NCBI GenBank assembly: GCA_001687465.1
Contig: LVLI01000262.1
Location: 1 to 40,809, forward strand
Length of the DNA: 40,809 nucleotides
Direction of reading: 5' to 3'
Source: Halocafeteria seosinensis
Lineage: Eukaryota > Sar > Bigyra > Bicosoecida
Positions 12,117-21,764 of the stretch are shown piece after piece. Numbering within the stretch: the stretch's first letter is position 1; each line of letters begins with the position of its first letter. The position numbers were made by a program, and so were the translations under genes. Under the pieces are notes generated by a model. That model was not told where the DNA came from. It was given only the letters and a program-made list of their open reading frames with translations, and ran no database searches.

Positions 12117-13942
12117 ATGGCGGAGACTACGGGAGAGACTCCTCTGATTGATATTCACCATCATAATCATCATTCTCATGGTCATAACGACCATAAACAG
12201 TGCCCAGAGCATGGTCACAAGTCCTCCGAGGGGCCCTCGAAGGAAGGCAAAGACAACCGTCTGCCTGTGACGGTGCTATCAGGGTTCTTGGGAAGTGGGA
12301 AAACGACGCTCTTGAAACATATTTTGGAAAATAAGCAAGGACTTAAAGTGGCTTTGATAGTCAATGATATGAGTGAAGTACGTGATGAAGATGATGCCAA
12401 TTGATAGCTCTCCCTGTTTACGGTTGCGTTGTGGGTCACTCGGATGCAGATTAACATTGACGCCAACTTGATCAAGAATGACACAGCGACATCATTGAAT
12501 CAATCCCAAGAACGCATGGTCGAAATGCAGAATGGGTGTATTTGCTGTACGCTTCGCGAAGATCTGCTCGTGGAAATTCGAAAACTCGCAACCGACACAA
12601 CACGGCAGTTTGAATATCTCATCATCGAGAGCACGGGAATTTCTGAGCCGCTTCCTGTGGCGGAGACATTCACGTTCGAGGATGAGGAGGGATACGTACT
12701 AAGCAATGTCGCTCGCTTAGATACAATGGTTACAGTGGTAGATTCCGAAAATTGGTATGAGGTACGTTTCGTCGGGAGTGAAATCCAATGTGTAGTAGTA
12801 GACTTCGTACCCCTCTGTCAACGTTACAGGACTTCATGAGTGCCCAAAGGCTGAAGGATCGGGAAATGGAGGCTTTTGAACAAGATGAAAGGACGTTAGC
12901 CGATTTATTGACAGATCAGGTAAACAGATTAGGTACAGCTTAACTCTAAAGTACTGTTTTATCTTACTGAAGTCCTGTGGTGTTCGCTCAACAGATTGAA
13001 TTCGCAAATATTCTCCTTGTCAACAAGATTGACAGAGTGGATGTTGAGACACTCAACTCTTTAAAAGGGATTTTAGCAAAACTGAATCCAGATGCCAAAA
13101 TGATAGAGACAACTTACTCCAAGGTCGATTTGAAAGAAATATTAAATGCGAAACAGTTCAGTTTCGAAAAGGCTTCTCATGCTCCGGGGTGGTTGAAAGA
13201 ATTGAGGTAAGTTATTCTATCTTGGGGTACTATCTACCTTCACAACTGGCATAGTTTATCGTTACGTGTGTCCAGAGGCCAACACGTACCAGAAACTGAA
13301 GAATACGGCATTTCCTCCTTTGTATACCGAGCCAACCGCCCTTTTCATCCCAAGCGCCTCTACGATGTTGTAAGTTGTGCTATAAAACGCTTTGCCTCAA
13401 GAGAATCTGTTGCCTTAATTAGCTTGCTTATCTTTGGTGCCAGGTTCATAGCTCGGAGTCTTTCCAAGGGGTGATTCGCTCCAAGGGAGTGTGCTGGCTT
13501 GCCACCGCGAACGACGAAGTCTGCCATTGGGGTCATGCGGGACGACAATTTAGTTTCAGGCCAGGACAGTTCTGGTGGGGAGCTCTGGATGAAGAAGGCG
13601 ATTGCCCGCCGGAAATTAAGGCGAAGTTGCAGGATCGATGGGATCCGAAGTGGGGAGATCGAGTGACCGAGGTCGTGATTATTGGACGCAACATGGACAA
13701 ACACACTGTGAAGATTGCTTTAGACGATGCGCTCCTCACAGACGAAGAGTTCGCTGAAGGTATGGTGGTAGATTCCGGTGCTGGGTATTCCGATGTTAAG
13801 CATCATTCCCACTTATTTTATTCCCACTCAACTGGTGTGCCGTTTAATGCTCGCAGATCCCGAAGTTTGGGAGCGCTATGAGGATCCTATAACTATTGAC
13901 TGGGAGGATAGCGGAGACGATGGGGAGGCTGAAAATGCCTGA
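12117..13942 (+). CDS. CobW/COG0523-family GTPase with His-rich N-terminus (metal chaperone type)
   Basis: Seven exons (12117-12377, 12450-12761, 12830-12919, 12995-13206, 13276-13369, 13444-13759, 13857-13942) encode 456 aa. A histidine-rich head (residues about 14-34, [13 protein letters not shown]) precedes the Walker A motif [11 protein letters not shown] at 56-66. The hallmark CxCC motif is C117-I-C-C120 in '[12 protein letters not shown]', followed by 'ESTGISEP' and the guanine-specificity motif NKID. The C-terminal CobW domain runs from 'FHPKRLYDV' through '[18 protein letters not shown]' and 'VIIGRNMDK'. COG0523 proteins are metallochaperone GTPases; the CxCC motif binds metal, often zinc, and His tracts are typical of the zinc-handling branch (ZNG1/YeiR type). 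The exact target enzyme cannot be told from sequence. Confidence 0.95.
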
Positions 13943-14757
13943 GTGGTTTACTGATGCCGTACGGAGTGTATTTTTGATTCACAAGGTGTGACTTCGAAGC
14001 AGGAACAGTCGCTGGAAGAAGCCGGAAGTCGGGACTCTGAAAGACGGGTCTTGAGTTAGTCTCTCCTGTTTTTGGAAGGGCTCGGAGAGCGCAACCTCTC
14101 CTGATTCCTGGTTGTGGGCGCAGTAAAGCGTGAAGTTCAAGTCGGACTTGCCTCGACATTGTCCGAGTCGACAACATGAAGCCAGAGTGATGGGTCTCGT
14201 GATGAATGTAGTTACACACAGTTCGTATAAATACAAACATCCCAACATCCTAATGTCCATGGATGTTATGGATGATTGATTTCGTCATGTAGATCTTCTT
14301 GCCACTTTGTGTTACAGTGGAAATCACTTAGAGTAATTCGTACATGCTACACGTCAGAGTGCTGGCAGCCCTAGGAAGACCATTTGCACGGCACAGGTGG
14401 TACTACCAGGTGCATACTGTCGCGACCTCGCGGTGCGAATCGCATCTCTTGAAGCCGTTGTACCACACACACCCGCAACTGGTTCGTTAGCGGATTGTTA
14501 TACACTTCACTTGTATCCACCTTTCTTGGATATGCAACACTCTCACTGTTGTTGTTAAAACGTGGTTCCTGCATAGTTTGTTTATGAAGGTAAGTTCCTA
14601 AAAACGCTTGGTGATGAGTTCCATCTCCCCTGCAGGTACACGGTTGTTCGACCTACACGTGTTCGTCTACAGGTGTCATTTAACTCACCGTTCAATTCCA
14701 GGTCTACAAAGCAACTCTTTTGGAACCATTAGTACCATCAAATAATCTGTATGGACA
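13943..14757. other. Intergenic region, no gene recognised
   Basis: 815 bp holding the 3' flank of the CobW gene and the 5' flank of the bZIP gene. A 67-codon minus-strand frame (14574-14371) has fairly even composition but no recognisable domain or splice support. Nothing else is supported. Confidence 0.45.
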
Positions 14758-15439
14758 ATGGGAAGCACCGCTCACGATGATGCTCTTCCTGGTATGACAT
14801 TCGTCCTAGAGAGAGGCGGAGGTGGCCGGGGTGCGTCAGATGGGTCGAGCGCGGAGATGCAATTAGGGACAAGCCCAAGCACACCATCAGCAATTGGACC
14901 TAATGGACTGAGCTTTGACCACACTTTTACAGGGGGAAATACTGAGGGTTTTCCATTGTGCACTATTAGTAGTTCCAACGTAAGTGTGGACAGCGAACCG
15001 TTCCGGAGCGGGCGAGAAATGCAAGGATCGTCAGCCAACTCCGGAGCCCAGCGAAGAGCGTCGATTGGAAAGCGTAACAGACCTTCAAACGAAGAGTTAG
15101 AACGAATTGCTGCTGGAAATGGGTAAGCATAAAGATTTTAAGCATGCCTGCTATAAGTGGGTGTTACAACGTCGATACACGTGCTGCAGACCGGAAGCCC
15201 GTCAAGCGGCGCGTCAACTGAAGAACAGATACAGCGCCGCGAAGAGCAGACTGCGCAAAGAAGCAGAAATTAAGCAGCTTCGGGTAGAACTGGATCAACT
15301 GAGAAAAGATGTGGAAGAAAAAGATCAACTCTTGTATCGCAAGGACGCAGTTATTCAATACCTGAGTGAAAAACTTGAGATGTATGAATCTCTGGAATCT
15401 TTCAGTCACCCAGCACATTCAAAAGCTCGGAAGACATAG
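14758..15439 (+). CDS. bZIP-domain transcription factor-like protein
   Basis: Two exons (14758-15122 and 15190-15439, intron 67 bp) encode 204 aa. The first 120 residues are Gly/Ser-rich and probably disordered. The basic region is created across the splice junction: 'PEARQAARQLKNRYSAAKSRLRKEAE', with the invariant N134 and R142 at N-x7-R spacing. A leucine-zipper-like coiled coil (about 145-190) follows with leucine/valine/isoleucine heptads (IKQLRVELDQLRKDVEE). Such proteins dimerise through the zipper and bind DNA in the nucleus. Target genes cannot be told. The basic region lies entirely in exon 2, so retention of the intron would remove the DNA-binding part. Confidence 0.85.
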
Positions 15440-16366
15440 CCGTTTCGAGAAAACGATGGCTGCTATAATGACTAATTACAGTTGTACAGAAATATTTTCA
15501 ATCGTATCCTGTCTTGCGGTTAAGTAAACTAAGGAGTGCGATACTGTGTGATGATGACTGCAATTCCTACCAGCTCTCGTCCTGCGCCAGGCTACATTGA
15601 AGAATGGAGGTAGTGTTAAACTTGGTCGCATGTATCCTTCTCTTATTAAAGGGTCCCGGAACTGCGGGCACCGGGGTATAGTTGGCACTTACAGCAGTAG
15701 TCACTCAGGGCACGATCCGACGATCAATCAATCGTTGGCGACTCAATCTGAGCGACTGCACTTGCCAGAAATTTCATGATCCTCTCGCTGCTGTTTCAAT
15801 AATACAGTGAATACAAGATAAAACTACTATGGTCATTTATGGGGATTTATGCTACATGGTAAAATACTGAGTGAATTGTGTGCACAGAGGTTGATTCCAG
15901 CTGCGCTGCTGTTTACACCATTGAGGCCTACCATAGGATACCATAGCCTAAACATGCTTCAAGGCGATTCCCAACTAGCACGACCATCAATAGTACTTGC
16001 GTATGGTCTTCTGTATTGGGTGACAGTGTGTAATGGGGTGATGCATCAGCCAACGTGACACTGATAACGTGACACTGATGACGTTGTCTGGTTAGGCAAT
16101 GCAGGCAATCCTCGGCATTCTCGTTGCCGATGAATAATGCACAACAATTAAAGAGTCCTATTGTATCTACCAACTTATTAGAATGGAAGAGATCATTGAT
16201 GAGCAGATACACCTTCAGCCGCGATTATACTTCCTCCAACAAATGATTGTCGCTCTTGGAGCGACAGAAATTTACAGGTAGGAAAGCACTCTTAACATAA
16301 CACACGAAGCTTGTTTAGTTGAGGCAGATAAAGGAGTGAACATTCTAGTCCAGACCCTCTGGCAGA
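15440..16366. other. Intergenic region with a 14-bp tandem duplication
   Basis: 927 bp with no supported gene. Near 16052-16079 the 14-mer AACGTGACACTGAT occurs twice in tandem and is followed by GACGT, so the block contains ACGT cores of the kind bound by bZIP factors. The open frames here show no domain resemblance. Confidence 0.45.
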
Positions 16367-17686
16367 ATGGCGGATCAAGCGTGCTCCTCTGCAGCCGCAT
16401 CTGCTGCAACACAGCAGCAAAATCACGGCCACGGAGGACTTCCATGGGATAAAGTAAGGCCTTATTTAAAGCTTCTTCGGAAGGCAGCAAAGAACCCTAG
16501 TCCCTCAAACACGCTACCGGGAGGTCAGTTCAGCTCATTGACGAACCCGGAGACCTTTCGAAAGACCATGTATAAAGATTTGCCGGAGCAGGAATTGGAA
16601 CGACTCCCTAAGACGCTCGAAGATTTACTACATGATGACAACTTCGTCAATGACGCGCCGACTATAATTCCTCGTGCATATGAAAGAGCGCGAAAAGTAC
16701 TACATAATGTGAAAACGAAAGCTTTTAGCAAGCAAGGGCAAACAATGGATGCCGAGACGGAAAAGTCCCTGTGGCCAGCAATATTTTGCGAGGGCTTTGC
16801 AGCCGAACTGGGAGCCATCATGTGTGAGAGCATTCAGATGCGTCAAGCTATACAGTCACGCTTGTCTACTCCTCACGAAGTTGCTTCGTCGAAATATTCG
16901 AGAATGACCATGGTGAAACCTGAAGAATTGGACAATCTGTTTGATTCGAGCCGTGCTAGAGGATGGCTTCCTGACTGGCAAACCCCCGGATGGGATACGC
17001 TATTCGCTATAGATGCAGCCCGTCTGTTTCGATACAGGAATGCTAGCAAGAAAGAGAGCTTGAGGTCGAAAGAAGCGTTCAATCAGGTGGTCAGAGATCC
17101 CACCACGGGGTCAGCCGGTCTACTGAAGGCATCGGTTATAGATGTTAGCAAAATGGCGGTCTCGGAGTTGAAGGAGAAATACCCTGGTTTGCACGCCGCG
17201 TATGCAAAGCAGATGCTAATTCCCTTTGATCTAAACCAATATTCCTTCGAGGCCGACGATGGTGCGCGTGTGAATCTCAGACTGTGCTCATTGACAGAGG
17301 GATGTTCGCATGTGGTGAAGTTGGACTGGCAACCATCTTCGTTTGATTCTCAAGATTTAGAAGAAGTTTCTAATAACGGTTTTTTTGTGAAAGATGTTTT
17401 GAGTCTTCCTTTGAAGTCGGTATCCAACAAGCACTCACTTCTCTTGGAGAGTTTTGTTGCTGTACATGCCGTGAGCCAGATGGTATCGGCCAACAGTGAA
17501 GGACTCTCAGCCCGATGGAGATCGGAAGATAGCAGTATTCATACCGAACAGATCCCTACTAATTCGCTTCTCCTGTTTCGATCAAGCAAAACAGCGCTTG
17601 AATTAAGTGTAAATTGCTACTCGTCCACAGCAGCTGATGCGACATGGTTTCTCCTGATATCTTCAATACAGCCTTCACTAAAGTGA
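16367..17686 (+). CDS. Unrecognised single-exon protein, 439 aa
   Basis: An uninterrupted frame from the first ATG encodes 439 aa; most neighbours carry introns. The N-terminus (1-24) is Ala/Ser/Gln/His-rich, followed by a charged helical section 'LPWDKVRPYLKLLRKAAKNPS'. The middle has 'LWPAIFCEGFAAELGAIMCESIQMRQ' and a Trp-rich patch 'GWLPDWQTPGWDTLF' near 200-213. The C-terminal half alternates strands and helices with no obvious membrane segment or signal peptide. I do not recognise a family. Length, even composition and absence of stops support a real gene. It is tail-to-tail with the eight-cysteine secreted protein gene, 131 bp away. Confidence 0.65.
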   Translation: MADQACSSAAASAATQQQNHGHGGLPWDKVRPYLKLLRKAAKNPSPSNTLPGGQFSSLTNPETFRKTMYKDLPEQELERLPKTLEDLLHDDNFVNDAPTIIPRAYERARKVLHNVKTKAFSKQGQTMDAETEKSLWPAIFCEGFAAELGAIMCESIQMRQAIQSRLSTPHEVASSKYSRMTMVKPEELDNLFDSSRARGWLPDWQTPGWDTLFAIDAARLFRYRNASKKESLRSKEAFNQVVRDPTTGSAGLLKASVIDVSKMAVSELKEKYPGLHAAYAKQMLIPFDLNQYSFEADDGARVNLRLCSLTEGCSHVVKLDWQPSSFDSQDLEEVSNNGFFVKDVLSLPLKSVSNKHSLLLESFVAVHAVSQMVSANSEGLSARWRSEDSSIHTEQIPTNSLLLFRSSKTALELSVNCYSSTAADATWFLLISSIQPSLK

Positions 17687-17817
17687 TTACGACTACCTGT
17701 ATGGGAGTGTTATTGTTTGTCATTTATATCCGGAATTTCCCGGGGGACAGCTTCAGCACGTGAATCAATTTAATGGCTACAGCTTTCGTGCTTAGTATAC
17801 CTATGAGAATTGTTGAC

Positions 17818-18749
17818 TCAGTTCTTGCAAGTCACGTAACTGAAGTCGAAAGTGCCAGAGATGATTTCGTGACCACTTTTTGGAAAGCATTCCTGGAAGT
17901 TTTGCTTGGAACCAATGTCCAGGCAGCCTTGCAAGCCGAGGTGCAGTGTCAAAGCATGTTGCTCTCCTTCCACCGAGTACGGGACGGTTGCTCCTACCTC
18001 ACCTGGAATAAGTAACATGACTCACAGTCAATGGTTTGAAACTGGCACTGTAAATTAGAAAATGATTGTTATCACGTACCGACGTGTGGAATACTCCACG
18101 AAATTCCTGGGATGTCCCATCGCCCAGAGGCGCTTAGCTGTAGAGGCCGAGCATAGGAATAATACAATAACTTGAGACGATACAGCGAACACCATACCTT
18201 CTTGTGATAGCCGACTCCCATATTTTTGTCCTTAACAAACATGTCCACGTTGATCGGATCACTGCAGACGTTAATGTTAATACCGACCTCAAAATCCTGA
18301 CCCTCTATTGATTTGTCGCAGTGAATTTGCCGGCAGTCGTGGGAGACGGAGCACTCGGCTGTACGGAGCCAAATATCAAAATGCTTGCGCGGACAAAAGA
18401 GGAGAGCTTTCTGCTTTACTTACATGGTAAGTGACGGGTGATGAAGTCACAGACTCGTCCTTCTACGGGATCTTCGCCGCTGCAGAATGCATCCGTTGGG
18501 TGCGAGTGGAGAAAGGTGCTTCAACCCGAGATGTTTTAAGGGATGCATAACTTACCCTTCCGGCGGAGGCATGTAGCCCAGACTGGACATGTACATTTTC
18601 TTCGTCACCTGCATGTCGCGAGATTCTGAAAGTGGCGCGTCGACTTCATAGAAGCGCTTGTTCGGAGAGCCTCTCAGAGCTTCGGCTCCTCCTGCGAGGA
18701 AGCTCGCCGAGAGAGACAAGAACACACATTGCGCGACGCTAGATTTCAT
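17818..18749 (-). CDS. Secreted eight-cysteine protein of unknown function
   Basis: Five exons (18749-18556, 18479-18424, 18358-18198, 18137-18080, 18002-17818) with introns of 60-77 bp encode 217 aa; all phases agree. The start gives a signal peptide (VAQCVFLSLSASFLAGGAEA). The mature chain carries eight cysteines: four in 'VCDF..PSECSVSHDCRQIHC', then VCSDP, GC, EC and a final YVTC near the C-terminus, suggesting disulfides and extracellular location. A pattern 'IPGISWSIPHVG.VGATVPYSVEG' followed by 'LTLHLGL' suggests a beta-sandwich fold. I have a general memory of similar secreted algal proteins but cannot name the family. No motif indicates catalysis. Confidence 0.75.
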
Positions 18750-19639
18750 TTTTATTTGAATCTCTCTTTGTCTGGACAACTATGCCGTTATCACAAACTA
18801 CAACTACTGGACTCCAACAATCCAGAACGCTCATGTACATTGGTAGGAGAAGAAATGCGCAGTACCGCTGCATCCCGAAGTTCACCCTGGGGTTGACACG
18901 TTGGAACTTAGAAGTCAGGTGAAGCAGTGCACCAAGCAAGGTCATGCTGGTCACAAGGAACCTTCCTTCCCGTGTTTATAGTAATATACACAACCATGTG
19001 TCCTATTCTCTTATCCCCTTTCCCTGCTTGAATTGTGCGTTTGGTTGGAATAGCTCGCGCGACCACCACGGCCCAATGCGAGAATGCGAGAAGGGTATGC
19101 GAGAATGGAGTTCCACCACACGGTTGCAAGTTGCAACCCTCCAGCCCAGAGAATCGAGGCATCGAGCTCGGTGGTTCCAGTACCTATCGCTCGACTCTCT
19201 CCATCTGTTTGAGCTCAATGACTAGCGAATGTTTCACTTCCAGTCTGAAGTTTCAGTGCCTGCCGACTTGCCAAGTTGCCAACTTGCCATGTACTGATTA
19301 ATTCTCCGAAAAGTATTCGGGCCGGATTACCCGAAATTCGGGTCTCTCACATCCACTTGGACACCATGTGCATTTGACGAGGTTTGATGAGGATTCTCTC
19401 GTATCACACAAGGCAGAAACATTAATTGGCTGTGAGTAAACGCGTATATAGAACTGTAAAAGATAATATGAGCTCGCCCATGCCTAGACCGAGGCTTGTT
19501 CGGTGGCAACTAGCCCTTGCACGCACTGTTAGACCCGGTAAGTCCTCGCTACATCTTCATATCTGCATTTCTCTGTATTTGCGTAGATGCTCCATGATTC
19601 CAAACACTTTATGGAGGTTGGTAGGAAGTCTAGAACTAA
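18750..19639. other. Gene-poor region with short direct and inverted repeats
   Basis: 890 bp without a supported gene. It holds near-direct repeats of GCGAGAATG around 19076-19106, a cluster of CTTGCCAAGTTGCC-type repeats near 19263-19288, and two near-palindromes, CCGAAAAGTATTCGG (about 19306-19320) and ACCCGAAATTCGGGT (about 19329-19343). A splice-like pair (GTAAGT near 19540, TTTGCGTAG near 19586) exists, but the joined frame hits a stop four codons later. Confidence 0.4.
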
Positions 19640-20242
19640 GGTATCTGGCAGCCCCTTCTGACTCTCCTTGAGCAAAACTACAAAAAGCCTAAGATGGACT
19701 CATTACATTTGGTGCATTGGAAATGATACGCAGCTTTTTTCATGGCACCTGCCGGAGGATTATTCGCATTATGGCTTTCTTACCCAGCTTGGACAGATAA
19801 CTTCAAGCACAGGTTACTGCCGTCTGTATTCCCGAATCCCGAAGAAGAGGAGGAGTAGAATCAGTACGATCACCAAATGGGTGTTTTTTCAGCAGGAGAT
19901 AGTGACATGGGTATAGGAGCAGAATTGGATCAGATGATTGAATAAGAGGAAGCTGAAATACCTGCAGTAGGATTGGTTCCCTGGATAGACAATTAGACAT
20001 TTCAGAATCTACAGTTCGCCCCACCAGTTTGGCATGGTGGAGACTGAATATTTACATCACACTTGGAATGCATTAATGATATTTTATCACTATATGGTTT
20101 ACCACCCAATGAGAGGCCATTAGACAACCGTTTGCTTCGTTATCCGACTGCGATGGCTCCAAGAGGCAGGTTGGTCAGGCCAGCGAGCAACCTGGAAGCG
20201 GTGGGAGAATCGCTTTGGTCCCCCCTCGGAGGCGCTAGGTGA
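19640..20242 (+). pseudogene. Possible decayed coding sequence with five internal stops
   Basis: One frame reads protein-like for 201 codons but is broken by TGA (19724), TAG (19856), TAA (19943), TAG (19994) and TGA (20045). Intervening stretches are balanced, for example 'GGLFALWLSYPAWTDNFKHR', 'FPNPEEEEE', 'GVFSAGDSDMGIGAELDQMIE' and 'LYGLPPNERPLDNRLLRYP'. Each stop is one C-to-T change from CAG, CAA or CGA (or G-to-A from TGG). No GT-AG pairs would splice the stops out. The number of stops is only moderately below chance expectation, so this is tentative. I do not recognise the protein family; a mobile-element remnant is possible. Confidence 0.3.
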
Positions 20243-20302
20243 CCACTCAGCTCAGTGATCCATTCTACGTAACGTAGACAAAACCGACCCAAGTACTTGG
20301 AA

Positions 20303-20505
20303 GCACTGCAATTACGTCTCTCTCCTTGTCAAAAATTAGTCATGAGACAGCCATTTCACCTTGCTTCATCGCCCTATCCAAGATACAGGGACACTAGTCA
20401 GATCGCACTGCAATTACGCTCTCTCCTTGTCCACAATTAGTCACGAGACAGCCATTTCACCTTGCTTCATCGCCCTGTCCATGATACAGGGACACTAGTC
20501 AGATC
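20303..20505. repeat. Two-copy tandem repeat, about 102-bp unit
   Basis: Unit 1 (20303-20404) and unit 2 (20405-20505) both begin GCACTGCAATTACG and end CACTAGTCAGATC, with only a few substitutions and one indel. Unit 2 extends past the 3' end of the lipase gene, so the lipase stop codon (20495-20497) and its last codons are repeat sequence. This looks like a recent local tandem duplication. Confidence 0.9.
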
Positions 20506-21310
20506 GCTCCCAAGGGCGGGAACTGCCCGTAAGGAATTCAGTCGTAGATTCAATAGTCCTCGGGTGATACAGCAGAAAGCAATGTGACGCGGGGACGGTT
20601 TCGAAGAAGTGCGGAGTCTGCAGTCTCGTTTCCGACAGGAGTACACGACCATCATGTGCGTCTATACCTGATAAAATGGGATTCCAGCCACGAGTACCAG
20701 CAATGACTAATACCTTGCAAGATTTTGGTAACTCTCCTGCAACTGTCTCACACAAAGTTTCAACAATACCGTCGGTATACGATACAACAATACATGAATG
20801 AGACTTACAGGAATCCATATAGTCCGGCTCCCATTCTCCTAGCTCCTTTCCTGATTTTCGTCCCAGTGCTGATGTCCCCAGGTGGCATTGGAAGAGTCTT
20901 CTCGCGAAATAAGATCCTCGGTTGGGCGGTGCAATCATGACGATACGAGAGCTCTGGCCCTCCCAATCGAGTTTCTGAAGAGCTTTTCGCAGTACCAACG
21001 CACCATAGGAGTGGGTCAGAAAGTGCGTCGCGTTCACCTCTGAATGGCTCTTATGCCTCCGCAGCACTTCCGCCAAATCATTTGCGTGCTCATCCAATGT
21101 GAATGCTCGAGGATAATAAAAGTACGGCAGCACATTGAATCGATTCTGTTTCCATATTCCGTACTGGAGCCGCAAAAGCTGGTGGGGACGCCCGTAGAAC
21201 CCGTTAATGGTGATGACGGAAGGCCTGGTCAGATTGTACTGGAAGTCTCGTTGTATATTATAGGTGCTCGTGGTTAACCTTGCCGTCACGCCATTGCCCA
21301 CGAGTTTCAT
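20495..21310 (-). CDS. Alpha/beta-hydrolase, lipase/esterase-like
   Basis: Two exons (21310-20809, 20742-20495) encode 249 aa. The 66-bp intron starts GTAAGT, ends GAGACAG, and is a multiple of three with no in-frame stop; the alternative acceptor six bases downstream would create a stop. Family features in order: 'ITINGFYGRPHQLLRLQ' (oxyanion region), 'DEHANDLAEVLRRHK', nucleophile elbow HFLTHSYGALVLRKAL with Ser in T-H-S-Y-G, 'IAPPNRGSYFARRL', 'CKVLVIAGTRGWNP', an acidic segment 'GIDAHDGRVLLSETRL' and a histidine in 'VPASHCF'. This order matches bacterial and algal small lipases (GPI-inositol-deacylase-like alpha/beta hydrolases). No clear signal peptide. The substrate is unknown. Confidence 0.8.
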   Translation of the reverse strand: MKLVGNGVTARLTTSTYNIQRDFQYNLTRPSVITINGFYGRPHQLLRLQYGIWKQNRFNVLPYFYYPRAFTLDEHANDLAEVLRRHKSHSEVNATHFLTHSYGALVLRKALQKLDWEGQSSRIVMIAPPNRGSYFARRLFQCHLGTSALGRKSGKELGEWEPDYMDSCKSHSCIVVSYTDGIVETLCETVAGELPKSCKVLVIAGTRGWNPILSGIDAHDGRVLLSETRLQTPHFFETVPASHCFLLYHPRTIESTTEFLTGSSRPWERSD

Positions 21311-21764
21311 TCTCCTCTCATTCTTCTTCGTACAACCATGCCAGCATCGCCACCGACGTCCTACACATTACTCCTACATCAATTCCTACACACACGTTGT
21401 ACGGTAATATCACGTACACAGTGGGTTTGGACGAAGATAGAGCGCGATAGTGAATGAAGACACGACAAACATTTCGTCGACTTTACTCTCCTGTGCTATT
21501 TCCCCCGACGATAAAGCACCATCCGAGCAAATAGAGGAAGGCTTGATAGGGCCATTATATCCTTTGTTATGTATATCATGATATCTGCTTGTGGGAAGTA
21601 GGACAGAGGACCGAAAACTTGACGGGGAGGACGACAACGCCACCTCCATGAGTTCCAAATCTTGTACATTCAGCCCTTTATCGGGCTCTAGAGACATATG
21701 TATGCCCACTTCTCCATATGCTTCCAATGTACAGAGACGGGAACGAAGATATGGCGCCAAAGGG
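21311..21764. promoter_or_regulatory. Divergent promoter region (lipase / p24)
   Basis: 454 bp between the lipase start and the chosen p24 start. The p24 frame stays open upstream to an ATG at 21648, so the right part of this region could be coding if that ATG is used. No specific regulatory site is recognised. Confidence 0.35.

Noticed and set aside
14381-14480. GGTGCGAATCGC, looking like a tRNA T-arm
   Set aside because: No matching acceptor stem, D-arm or anticodon arm could be folded around it.
14371-14574. 67-codon minus-strand frame with reasonably protein-like composition
   Set aside because: No recognisable domain, no splice partners, and length within chance expectation.
19470-19620. 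Possible two-exon small gene (MSSPMPRPRLVRW... with a 49-bp intron)
   Set aside because: The spliced frame reaches TGA within four codons and no alternative acceptor gives a convincing continuation.
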